Positions 1-16,301 of a stretch of DNA of 38,539 nucleotides are shown here, piece after piece. How positions within the stretch are numbered: position 1 is the first letter of the stretch; each line of letters begins with the position of its first letter. This DNA is from Purshia tridentata (taxonomy: Eukaryota > Streptophyta > Magnoliopsida > Rosales > Rosaceae), in the NCBI GenBank assembly GCA_003254885.1, contig QANT01008334.1, forward strand, positions 1 to 38,539, written 5' to 3'. A program made the translations under genes and the position numbers. The notes beneath the pieces were generated by a model that worked only from the letters and a program-made list of their open reading frames with translations, did no database searches and was not told the DNA's origin.

Positions 1-2065
1 CATTAAAAATACTGATGTGACAATTAAAATATAAAGTGGATAATCACAATTATAAAATAGAAATTCCACCTCATTGAGGTAATTTTGAGACACCTCATTT
101 TGAGGCCCAAAATCATTTTCTTTCCATTAATCAGACAAAAAATAAAATAAAAATACCTAGTTGATGCTCAGCTTGTTGGACCCAGGCCCAACCTATGCTT
201 TCATTGTAACGGCCTTTGATTGAGTTTTTCACTTTCCAGTTTCAACCACCCAAAGCATTCGTAATTAATCTGGTGTATATATATAATTGGGAGCTGCTGG
301 ATACTATAATAGTCTTTTTTCAATATATATAATGTCTAATTGCATTTAAAATAATATACAATTATTAATTTTTATTCTTGGTACGGTTTTAAGAAGAAAG
401 AGCAAATAATTAAGATAAGACAATATTGTAGTTGAGACATGATTAGTGATACTACTTTTGAGAAAGTGGATGCATGCACTTTTGCGATATATGCTGCATG
501 TGAATCCGGATTCCCAGGACGAAAAGATAAAAAGCAAAGTGCAATTCACAAGCCTACAATCTCAAAATTAGCAGCTACATATATATTAAAGATGGAAATT
601 ATCTCAAAATAAATAAGGAGACAAATCACATATGTTAAGGGCCTCTTCAGTCAGCCCCTAAAAGATAGCCAATTAATTAATATTAAGAGAGTTTAGAGTA
701 GTATTAATTATTTGATACTGCATATGATACACGCTAAAATCCAAAATGTGTTTTTGCCTTTTCATTTAGTGCTTGTGGTGTGCATCGGCATGCCTAGTAA
801 GTTGTACATGAAGAATGAGAGATATAATTGAGAAGTCGATGGACATGTCTTTTTTCACGGTATAGGCTAGGCTAAGGACAATGATAAATTGTAATTTACT
901 TTACTTTATAACTAGCCACACACATGAAGCAAATTTGGGTATTTTAGGATTGGTAAAAGTTAGAACTTAAGACAAGTGAAACTATAACTTGTCGCGTGTA
1001 CATTATTTAATTTATTTGTATACATGTTTAGAAGAATTAGGTGGAGATATATATATGCTTCCGCTTGATTAAAGTGAACAATTAATTAATATATATATTT
1101 AATTGGAAATTAAGAGGAATAATTAATTAGTGACCCCTACCAAAGGGGAAAGAACGAGATAAAGAAAAAAACAGAATCTGTAGTGTCAGAGCATGTGAGC
1201 TCGGGCCAATAGTAAGCATGCAGTACAAGCTAGCCGGCCAGCCCTGCAGCAATGGCAGCATGGCACTGCTGCAGTAATTATAACACATGATGTTGTACAA
1301 AAGAGCAGGGGAGAGACAAAATGAAACCAAACGAGACCCCGTGAAACAGTATGTACAGATTCATATATATGTAATGCATGGCATTGCATGCATGTCTCTA
1401 TTGTCTACACACTGGAGCTGCCTCCTCCTGATTACTGCCTCTGTCATCATCTCTGACATATCATATAGGCAAAATTTGAACACTACCTACCTAGCAATTA
1501 GCACAAGTCACTCAATGGGACAACTATGTATTCCAATATACCACTCTCTTTTCGTTTCAGTAATTTGGCATATTTGCTCCCATTCCCATATATCATATAT
1601 GTATATTTCATGTCTACCACTTAGCTAGCTTAGCTAGCTCCCACCTGCCTCCTCTGCATCTCTTAACTCTTTCAATCCCAACAGTCAACAATTTGTCTTA
1701 ATGCTCATGTCTTGGCCTTTTCCTTCATTATTAATCAATCCAGTGTTAAATATCTTAAGTACTACATTATTTCCACCATATTGCTAAACTTAGACCCTTT
1801 AATTCTTCTTGAAAATGTTACAGATTCAAGTCCCTTCTTTTGCATTATTCTTAAGATCTATTAATTTTTCTAATTCACATGATAAGACGAGGATATATGT
1901 TACTAATAGCTTTGGAATTCGAGATTCTAAAACAAACAAACATACCCATTAATTAATTAAAGCTAGCTGCTCTCTTTATTCTCTAGCTCTTGGCAAGCTA
2001 GCTATATATATGGAAGCCAGGCCAACCCACACAATATATAAGCCCATGTCCTCCTCTTCCTACAC
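1..2065. other. intergenic / upstream DNA
   Basis: AT-rich stretch with many TATATA and TTAATTAA tracts and no reading frame I would call a gene. A less AT-rich patch at about 1187-1275 contains the inverted 8-mers CTGCAGCA (1244-1251) and TGCTGCAG (1267-1274). A palindromic AGCTAGCT-type tract sits near 1622-1640. The last few hundred bases are probably the promoter region of the HLH/ACT gene that follows. Confidence 0.6.
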
Positions 2066-2072
2066 TATAAAA
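2066..2072 (+). promoter_or_regulatory. TATA box of the HLH/ACT gene
   Basis: TATAAAA lies 91 bases upstream of the chosen ATG. It predicts transcription starting near 2096-2100 and hence a short leader of about 60 nt. Confidence 0.55.
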
Positions 2073-2156
2073 CCCACTCAACCAAATAACCTTAAATCTC
2101 ACTCTACATGCAATTAGAAGTTACAAACATACAGAGAGAAACACAGAGATCGAGAT

Positions 2157-2873
2157 ATGGTTTCCTTGGTGCGGAAGAGAATAGCATTGCGCCGAAAGCT
2201 TCAAATTCTGAGGACCCTTACCAAGTCCAAATCTGTACGCGCTACAAAAACCTTAAATACCTTGCATCTGCTTTATTTTATGCTGCTAATTAACCTTTTG
2301 ATTAAATTGGTTGTTGTATGTTTTTTTTATAAAGTTCAAGAAGAGAACCATTCTCATGGATGCTTTTCTGCACATTCACATGCTGAAACTCAAGCTTCAA
2401 GCAGTCCAAAGAGACTACTTACAGTTCATGACTATCAAAACACACTACTTAAATTACCTACTCAAACATTTTCAAGTGCCTAAGGTACTCTCTCTCTCTC
2501 TCTCTCTTTCTTGTTCTTTGTTTTTTGTTTTTTAACTAGAGCAAGTTCTTAATTAATGTTTTGGTCAGTGTATAATATTGTGGATCGATGCATGGATTGA
2601 CAGGAAGTGAAGGTAGAGAAGATCGAGGGAGGGTTTCTTGTTAGGGTGGCCTGCGAGAAAGCAGGTGACACTTTGGTTTCAATTGTGCAGGCTTTTGAAG
2701 ACATGGGTCTTAATGTTGTGCAAGCTAGAGTTTCATGCAGCAATTCTTTTTCTATGGAAGCCATTGTAGCTCATACTCACGTAGCTGAAAATCAAAACCA
2801 GCACCACCTGGATGTGAGAGATGTCACGAAAGCAATTGTCAGGGCCACCACTACCAGCAAGCAAGATATATGA
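2157..2873 (+). CDS. HLH-like protein with C-terminal ACT-type domain
   Basis: Three exons, all phase 0: 2157-2234, 2335-2484 and 2604-2873, giving 165 residues. Donors are TCT|GTACGC and AAG|GTACTC; acceptors are AAAG|TTCAAG and ACAG|GAAGTG. Residues 1 to about 60 resemble the helix-loop-helix of small plant bHLH-like proteins (MVSxxxKRxAL...KLxxLRxxT, then KRTILMDAFLHI). The His/Glu/Arg set that contacts an E-box is not evident, so DNA binding is doubtful. Residues 77-165 look like the ACT-like dimerisation domain of these proteins (GGFLVRVACEKAGDTLVSIV, AFEDMGLNVVQARVSC). By family it would be a nuclear partner protein; that role is inferred. The ATG at 2157 has G at -3 and G at +4. A CT microsatellite follows the second donor (2487-2508). 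Fairly sure of structure and family, not of function. Confidence 0.82.
2487..2508. repeat. (CT)n microsatellite in intron 2 of the HLH/ACT gene
   Basis: About ten uninterrupted CT dinucleotides immediately after the donor site, inside the 119-bp second intron. Confidence 0.85.
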
Positions 2874-5800
2874 AATTAAAAGGGACGCGTGAAATAATTA
2901 ATGCTTGAATTTGTAGTTCCTCATCAACTCTTTCAGTATTCTCATCATCAGTCCAGTGAAGATATTAGTTGATGCGTATCTCGATCAGTATGTAGTATAT
3001 ATGTATTTGTGTCACTTGCACTTTGAATAGAAAAAGCTAGTGAAGTGGGATATCTGAATTGAAATTTCACTGTTTGTGTCCAATTTTGGATTTCTAATTA
3101 ATTGTTTTCGGACCAATGGGCCAAGTGTTGGATTGCTAATGTAGTTAGTAAAATAAATTTTGAGAGTAAGTAACACAATTTCAAGAATAACTATGCTGTC
3201 TGACTATGTTATTCTTGAAAAGCCTTCGGCCCAGAAAATTGGAAAAGGACAAGCCCTTGATGCCCATTATTATTTGTCTCACTCTGCAACTCATTTTTTC
3301 CATTCTCCCCCCTCTCGTTTTGAGACCTGTTTTCAATTTATTATAATAATAAATAATAACCAGTAAAGATTAGAAACCGAAACTCCATCAAGGAATAAAA
3401 TTATTTTTGTTTTCTTTGAGCCTTAAAAGTATTTAATTGGGCCTTTTCTCAGAAGGCCTACGCTAAAGCTTTGCTTGCCTTTCGTCTGGGTCGCCCCTAT
3501 TTTTGAAGAGGTGAATGGATGATGGTGAAAGAAGCCCATTAAGGATGGGTAATCTATCTTGAGTTAAAAAAAAAAACAAAAAACAAAATAATCGTGATTG
3601 AATTGGGATTGGCTTAGACCGCTTAGTTGGCTGAAAACACAAACTCTTCCTTACATACCTAGATTTGAGCTCTCTCTCTCTCTTGTAATTAAAATAAAAA
3701 AATCACTCCAGTATAACACATGAATATAAAAAATTCTAGGATAAAATTGATTCTAGAACATTTTGTTTCCTTATATGCCGATTATGTATAACTTATCTCT
3801 CATAGCATGCATATAAAACACCTCCTAAGAAGAATATTACACATAGCTCTGCCTATAAGGCTATAATAACTTTTTCATTCCTCAATTCGCAATTTTCTTT
3901 GGAAGCCAATCCAATAAATTACAAATAGTCATATCGGCACATGTGACATGCAGGTGCAAGGCTTTATTGGCTTATCCATCACTATATAGTATCACTGTAT
4001 CAGTGATTCAGTATGCATCTATTGTAAATGTCGAAACCACTTTAATTACACCCCTATTGATAACTACACAAGGCCTGCAGCTTGACCATCAATTATTAGT
4101 TTAGCAAAGTGATGTGACCCATTTGATGACGAATTGCTGGGTTTTTATTACAAAAAAAGAAATTCAGTTTGAGATATTTCCTTTATAAGTACACAGGGGG
4201 CCACTTTCATAGTTCCAATGTTAAAGCTTTCACTCAAATCGGTCAAATAGGATTTCTTTTTTTCCTTTATTTTTTTGTGATTTATTGTCGTGATCAATGA
4301 TCATATACAGTGAGTATTACAATATATAATTTAAATGTTTGTTGTGGGATCTGTAAATAATTGAAGAGTTATATTCTAACCAAATGTAGTCCAAAAGAGA
4401 GAGCAAAAGATGTCACTCCCACAAACCAATAATCAGACAAAGCTAAAGTCAACCAATTAGTGTCCCTTCCATCGTATGTGGAAGTAGTCATAATATAACT
4501 TGTCCTACTACACATTTTTGGGGTAGCAACTAGGAACCCCATTTCTGATTTGCATGGTAAATTGATGTCACGTACAAACATTTACTACTTCATTACTTAG
4601 TTGATTTACTATATTATAAAACTAACTAGTTATTAATCTAATAGTATTTTTATTTTTATTTCAGGAAAGCAAAAACTCAAATACCAATTAATTAGGTATA
4701 TATGTGGATTGGCCATTTTGGCCTGGACCAAAGAAGGTGAATCCACCTCGTACCCAACCCTTGATGGAGATGGTTGTGAGTACTGAGTTGTGTATATGAT
4801 CCCTACAGCATTACATGGATTAATTATGACAACATGTGGGTTACATTCCATTGGTCATGGCAGAGAGTCTGGGAGCTTTTAATAAATATGCCACATGTAT
4901 ATATAGCTCCATCGTTTGTAGTCATAAATTTGAACATATAATTAATATATATATATACACACACACACATGCTTTCTTAATATTCATGCATGTCGTGCAC
5001 AAAAAGTATGTGTTTGGCTCTTTGGGAAGAGATCTCTCAAGGACTTTAAAAATGTGAATGAGGAAGGCATTAGGATGTTTCCTATCCTTGAAAATATAGT
5101 TGCGAGCTGTGACTATGTGCAGGGTTGATTAAAGCAATGAAAACATATACATAATATAATGGATGAAGTGGGTAAGTCAATATATATTAAAATAAATCAT
5201 ATTATAAAACTAAAATAAAAGTGGCCGTAGTAGCTAGGGTTATATATATATACAATTAATTTACAAAGACTATTATAATACTCACATTAATTGCTTCACG
5301 GCATCGATCCATGAGGTCTAGAAGACTATGTACTATGTTTTTGATATTTTTGATGTCACATAAATTGCCCAATTGGCATTTTCCATCCCTTTTCCTTCGG
5401 GAGAGGGACGAAGACTGCTGAAATATTAACCTGACTTGGTCAAATTCTGTGGCTCCTCTCAAATATGGAACCACCTTCTATAAGTTATCGATCCAAATCT
5501 CATCATATTATTATTGATTTATTTTGTCTTGAGTCATGGGTCATGGCCCTTAAAAATACTATACTATAATTAATGTAAACGTCGAATGGCTGATTAACTT
5601 AAATATATATATATATATATGTATACATGGTTAATTATTCTCCACCTATTGGTCTTACTCTATGTCTTTGGCACCCCAAAACAAATTTCATGTATTCTCA
5701 TATTTGGGGTTTGGGTTGCTCTAGAGGTTTTAGGCTGTTTAGCTAGAAAAAAAAAAAAAGAATAAAACTTTCCTATAATTCCTTTTCAATAGTTCTAGAA

Positions 5801-6539
5801 ATTATGAACAGAAATTCGATCTGGGCTAGGTTTGTTTTTTCTCCAGACCCAAAAAGAAAATGAGAATAAATTTTAGTAAACGTCATTTAGGGGATTGGTT
5901 AAGCTAGCTAGCTATTTAATTAAAAAAGTTATAAAGAATAGCTGTATTTGACTTATTTAAATAAATAAAGAATAGTTTATTAATAGGAATCAGATAGGGG
6001 TAAGAGGCAAAGAGCCCTGAAAGAAAGGAATATGAAAAACAAAGTTGATGAGATAATCATGGTTATAAAGTATTATATCTGTCATTAGAGAAATTAATGT
6101 AAGTCGATATAAATTAACATTATCATATCATTTGTATAATCATATTCATAAATCATACATACCATCTTTCTCCTTGTATCTTGATTGGGGTGAAAAGTCC
6201 ATGTGAACTAATTCCAACTGGGTCTCCATTGAATAATCGAGCTACGAGTACGACAGAACAAATTTAATATACTTGTTTATCATTAATAGACTCGCAAAAT
6301 AATTGATCAACATGTATAACAATTAATGTAACTAAATTGCAAGATCAAGAACCCTGACATATATATATGCTTTGAGATTGTCAATTTGTGCTATTGGTTG
6401 AGTTGATTATTGTCTTACTGTGTATTCTGCTGTCAAGACGATACGTTTTTGTATGTAAATTAGTTGGGTAAAATTGAAGAAATTTCGATTTGGTTTTGTA
6501 ATTTTGAATAAGAAAAAAACATCTTTAAGAGGTTTTTGT

Positions 6540-6560
6540 TGTGTGTGTGTGTGTGTGTGT
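6540..6560. repeat. (TG)10 microsatellite
   Basis: Uninterrupted TG dinucleotides about 0.5 kb upstream of the WRKY start codon. Confidence 0.9.
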
Positions 6561-6981
6561 TAGCATGGTTTTATGGTATGGACTTTTCTTTATGAGTGGG
6601 GGGAGTGGGGTATTGGACATTGAGATTAAGACCCAAAAGGCTGACGTGAATAGAAATTGTAAAAACAGAGGGGTCTCTTTCAAATTGCAAACTGCAAATT
6701 GCAAAATGTGATTAGTTTGGCCAAAAAAAGAAGAGAAATGGGGCATCACATAATTGAGAAATCCATTATTGGGGCTTAGAAAACAAATTTAGTTGCACGT
6801 CCTTGAATAAACTAATGAAACAAACAGCCCATTTGTCAATGTGGCGGCCAATTTTTAAAGCACCCACCTTTATTTCTACACCTCCCCTCTCCTCCCCTCG
6901 CTCCCTCCATTTGTTTCTTCTTCCCATCAAACCCAAACCCTCTCTCTCTGCTTTCTCAAATCTCCATCTCTCTGTCTGTCT

Positions 6982-6999
6982 ATCTCTCTCTCTCTCTCT
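6982..6999. repeat. (CT)n tract in the WRKY 5' leader
   Basis: A pyrimidine dinucleotide run about 95 bases before the ATG, the position where CT tracts are common in plant core promoters and leaders. Confidence 0.8.
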
Positions 7000-7093
7000 G
7001 CGTGCTGCTAAGCAAGCAGCCACTGTGTTATATGCAAGCATCATCAACATCATCCAAACCATCAAATTGAGCACTTCCAAGTTCCAATAAAGC

Positions 7094-8159
7094 ATGGACT
7101 CTACATTCTTCAACAACAGCAACAGCAACAAACACTTTATGAGTGATCAAGAAGAGAATGACAACAATACTACCAGTTCCACCCCAGAAAATAGCTCAGA
7201 CTCTCCTCCACCTTCTACCACCGCCTTCAACGACGTCTACTCCTCCAACTCCAAGAACAACAACAACAACAACAACAATATCACTTCCACTTCCTCCCCC
7301 AAGAAAAGGTCCGTTTCATATCCAATTATTCATTCCATGCACCCATCAATTCAAACACCATTAATGTTAATTCATAATGGGTACCTGAAAGTAATTCGTA
7401 TATATATTACTGTTACAGTGGTAGGCGAGCCATACAGAAACGAGTGGTGTCAATACCCATCAAAGGTGACAGCAACACGAACACTCCACCACCCTCCGAT
7501 TCTTGGGCTTGGAGGAAGTACGGCCAGAAACCCATCAAAGGTTCACCTTATCCCAGGTACTGATCCAACTACTAATCACTCCGGCCCTTATTGGGTTTCT
7601 TAATTTACCTTAATCGATCTCTTGGGCTTACTCTGATCGATTTGGTGTTACGAAATCATGGAGCAGAGGGTATTACAGGTGTAGTAGCTCAAAGGGCTGC
7701 CCAGCCAGGAAACAAGTAGAGAGAAGCCGCGTGGACCCCACCATGCTCGTCATCACCTACTCCGCCGACCACAACCACCCTTGGCCCGCTTCTCGCAACC
7801 ACCACCACAACAACTCCAAACCCGGCACCACCACGACCATCAAACCCGAAACCCCGGCCGAGGAGCCCCATCACCACCACCAGGAGCAGCAAGAGAGTTT
7901 CGCGGATCTCGGCGCCGACGAGTCGTCTCTTATTGCCAACGACGAGTTTGGGTGGTTCGCGGACATGGAAACGACGTCGTCCAGAGTGCTCGAGAGCCCC
8001 ATTTTCGCGGAGGACAGCGCTGACATCGCGGCAGCCATGGTGTTCCCCATGGGGGAAGAGGACGAGTCACTCTTCGCCGATCTGGGCGAGCTGCCCGAGT
8101 GCTCGCTGGTGTTTCGGCACCGTGCTGTAGGAGTGGGACCACAAGCTCAGATCTGTTGA
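7094..8159 (+). CDS. WRKY transcription factor, group IIe (WRKY65/69-like)
   Basis: Three exons: 7094-7308 (AG|GTCCGT), 7425-7556 (GTAG|GCGAGC to AG|GTACTG) and 7667-8159 (GCAG|AGGGTA), giving 279 residues. The protein has a Ser/Asn-rich N-terminus with an Asn run near residues 55-63 coded by AAC repeats, and a basic [11 protein letters not shown] segment at about 70-80. The WRKYGQK heptad is at 101-107. The zinc ligands are C121, C127, H151 and H153 (C-x5-C-x23-HxH, the group II spacing). The intron after YPR at the start of the zinc-finger half is the usual one for this group. An acidic tail ([30 protein letters not shown]) is typical of IIe members and could activate transcription. By family it is a nuclear protein that binds W-boxes (TTGACC/T). 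The last exon is far richer in GC than its surroundings. Orthology to WRKY65 rather than WRKY69 or WRKY35 is a guess. Confidence 0.95.
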
Positions 8160-11073
8160 CACGTGTTCCCCTTCTCAAATCCAAAGCCTTCACTTTTTCT
8201 GTCTTTTAGTCTTTTTACAATTTACAATTTACACACCACCATTTTCTTTCTCTCTCCGCGTACATACGAGTTGTGTTGTGTCATTTAGCGAGAGGAGTAT
8301 CGTGCGCCCTAAGATACCCAAACTTTTCCTCTTTTTTTTTAATAACATTTTTCTAATTTTAATTTTCCTTTTTAATAATAAAAATTTAATTTTTAATTTT
8401 ATTATCTTTGCCTTGATTTTAGCTTAGTGATGAATAAACAAAGTGCCCAAAATCTGGATCTGTCCTGATGTGGGTGTAATTAGCATACTTGGCCGTCTGT
8501 TTTCAGTTTTTTGTCCATAGAATAATTTCAAGTGGGGCTCACCAATCAATTATTGGTACAAGATTACCATTCAAAAATATCTAAATACAAATCAAACGTT
8601 GATGACATAATTAATTTTGTGATACTTGGCTGCTGCTACATTATATATATATATATATATATTTTAATAAAAATAGCACATTAGTTTTGTACAAAAATGA
8701 CCTATACAGCATAATTTTAAGCTGTGAGTGGGTGTTTTTTTTGGCCATTCAATATCAAATTTCATAAAAAGAAAACATGGAAATTGGTTATAGTTATGGC
8801 ATGCATGCATGCATGCATTAATTGCTTAGTCTTCAACGGTGTTTGTATTCGAGGCATATGTTGTCCTTCCCCTTGTCTTCTCATACCCAATTGTAAGTAG
8901 CATATATTGAGGCTTAATTTTGAGTCTATTTGTGTAATCAAATATGAAACTTGACCCAATTCATTACTCAGACTGTTAGCTAGGACTTGGAAAAGATAAA
9001 TAATTAATTATTAGAGAACTAACTACTAGCTAGCATAGTTGGCAAATTTATTCTTTATTAATTATGGAAAATAAAATAATCAAAAAAAACCATTGATAAT
9101 CACATGGCCATTGGCTTCCTCTTTATGCTCCTTGACATCAATGCTAAATCTTTATATATATTGATCAAAATATAAATTTTCTTAAGTACTTTTGTTCGCC
9201 ATAAGCAATCCAAACTGAATTTTAAAATATTGCTGTTATTTTGAATGGTAGTACTGAAATGATTCCTAGACTAGTTATAATCAGTTGAATATTGTTTTAT
9301 ATACCACGTAAATATGAAAAATAATTTGATACGTCGAGATCAAGATGAATAAAATGTTAGGTTAATATGAAATACGAATATACGAAGTGTTTAGACTACT
9401 AAAAAGAAAATCATGAGTATTTGGTTTCTGAACTACATATGTTTATTTGAAGATTATTAACTCGTCATTACTTAATAAGTTTAGTTAATGTCAAATTATT
9501 TTGATATAATTACTTGAACATATCATAATAGAGAAAAAAAAAAAAAAAAGTAAGACCGGCGACGCACGCAGTCTATTATTAGGTTATACTCCACCTATCA
9601 TAAAGAAGGTAGCCCACGTTATCGGAATGAGAACTCTGAAATTGAGGAAGATTCTGAATGTTGGATTAGACGTGCAATTGAAATGTCTAAACTCTAAAGT
9701 TCTAAAGTCAAAGCTTTTGAGTTGCTTTGACTTTTAGGTGATGATATAATTAAATTAATATAGCAAATAAGCAGCTGGATTATTAGACTCCGTCGGCTGT
9801 CCCTCCCACTCCTATTAGTCGGGGGTCCATTAAAAACAAACAACACCTATAAGTAATATCTTCTTGTTACACTTTAGATCCAAATTCGGATAAAATTGCT
9901 TGCAGTTAGTCGAGTTATTGTAATTATATAAAACCTGGAGTGGTTGAGGAATTAGAAAGGGACGCTTTTGTGGATATTATAGTTCAAAAACTTAAATTAT
10001 TATAAAACATCTATGTTTTCTTACATAAACATTAATATTATTATTGCAATAATAAAGAGAAAGAGCAGGAAAGAGAGAGTGCCAAAAACAAGCTGTAATA
10101 GAATTTTTAAAAAGAATAATTAATTAGTTAATTAATTAAGGACCCATATTGGCTTTGAATTTTAGTTGGCGTTTGCTAGATTTGCAACACCTGCATAATA
10201 GCATAACGTCACATACAAAATGCATCGTCATGGGTAACGTCATCATCATAATCCAATAATCCTTGGACAATTGGATCGGATCTACTTCTTCCTTATCCAT
10301 TATCGCATAAATTAACGCAAATGACAGCTTAGCCATGGGATTAAACCATTTTTTAAACCTTAACCTGCAAACCCTGCAGGCTTAACGGCGGCCACCACTA
10401 CTGCACAATTGTAAGTCTAAAAAGACAAAACACTCGTAATTATATTTTTAATATAAACTTTTAACTAAAAGACAACCTTGTTTTACTCTTTTAGATATAT
10501 AAACACTAAAACTAAAAGCAGAAAATAAACAGATTTTATTTTCACGGTACTTTTTGGAGACTTGGACAGATCATTAACAAACGACATCCCAACTAAATTT
10601 TAATTAAAAAAAGAAAAAGAAAAGATTTAAACGACATGCCATACTGTGCAAGTGCAACGCACCAGCAGCAGTGCACCACCTTACCACAGCCTGTCTTGAG
10701 AAAACTAAACTATTACTTAGGCACAGCCAAGTCTGTGCCTCCAACCACCAAGAAACATAAACAAATGCACAGCAGATCATATGGATGGGGTTGAATAAAC
10801 AATTTCAACTAATTGGCCTCAAGAACAATCTCGAAATACAGAATTTTGGTGCAAATGTGCCCCGTTCAACACCTATGTGAGAGTAGAAACATGTAATACC
10901 TTGTTCCTAAAACAACCTCTTCTTCATCAGCTAAACATATCTGTCTTGGGTAATTACTGATAATGACAATGGTAGTGAAATCAAACCAGACAAGAATTTT
11001 GCACAACCCTGGTATACAGAGAAACAGATGTAGCAACACAAATCAGCCACATCTGATGCACAAGATTCAAATC
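8160..11073. other. intergenic region between WRKY and Rab genes
   Basis: Contains the WRKY 3' end and, at roughly 10.8-11.07 kb, the probable 3' UTR of the minus-strand Rab gene. No gene is supported. Simple repeats include an AT run at 8643-8661, an ATGC tract at 8801-8818 and a long A-run near 9534-9549. Confidence 0.6.
8801..8818. repeat. (ATGC)n tract with overlapping CATGCA motifs
   Basis: Four and a half ATGC units make an 18-base self-complementary tract that reads CATGCATG on both strands. CATGCA is the core of the RY element bound by B3 factors; here it may simply be a microsatellite. Confidence 0.7.
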
Positions 11074-15915
<4,842 letters not shown>

Positions 15916-16301
15916 ATGTCTGGCTCTCAGTTTGAGGTCTCTTCTTCAGCTTCACCTCCAAGACCAAGGGTGATGTTGGTCCCAAAATCCACTTCTGATC
16001 GACTGCTTGAGAAGTTCTTTGATGCCGCAGAGTTTGACTTTGATTATGAGCAGAGTGGATTGTGGTCTCCTCCAATCCGGCGTAGTGCCTTCTTCAGTTC
16101 AACAGGTAGAATTTTCACTGAAAAAGAAATGCTTGCCAAACTTACAACTCTTATGGATGATCGCACAACTCACAGAAAACCTTGTTTCCTAGTAAGTTGC
16201 TAGCTACCCATTACTCCTTCGTTTCCTCTTTCAGCACTCATACATACATATTTAACTTGTACTTGTTAATGTCTCTTTTGTAGGCTTTTTGGTGCTCTTG
16301 A
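15916..16301 (+). CDS. small plant protein of unknown function (two exons)
   Basis: Exons 15916-16191 and 16284-16301, with CTA|GTAAGT donor and TGTAG|GCTTTT acceptor, both phase 0. The product has 97 residues and ends CFLAFWCS. Without splicing the frame would stop a few codons into the intron (VSC), but the consensus donor and pyrimidine-rich acceptor make the spliced form more likely. The core is acidic and aromatic ([18 protein letters not shown] at about 33-50), followed by [19 protein letters not shown]. There is no signal peptide or membrane segment. The phrase [12 protein letters not shown] looks familiar as a conserved motif of short uncharacterised plant proteins, but I cannot name the family or give a function. 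Confidence 0.7.

Larger units (their letters stand above)
2874..7093. other. intergenic region between HLH/ACT and WRKY genes
   Basis: I see no convincing gene here; open frames are short and lack recognisable motifs or splice partners. It holds simple repeats: CT near 3669-3684, AT at about 5602-5620, AC near 4959-4969 and TG at 6540-6560. The final 300 bases are pyrimidine-rich, with CT runs around 6945-6999, and probably form the WRKY promoter and 5' leader. Confidence 0.6.

Noticed and set aside
6766-7131. 121-residue minus-strand frame upstream of the WRKY gene
   Set aside because: Low-complexity Arg/Glu-rich sequence produced by the CT-rich leader read backwards.
7689-8193. Several open frames on both strands over the last WRKY exon
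   Set aside because: They are shadows of the GC-rich WRKY coding exon; only the frame with the zinc-finger half of the WRKY domain is real.
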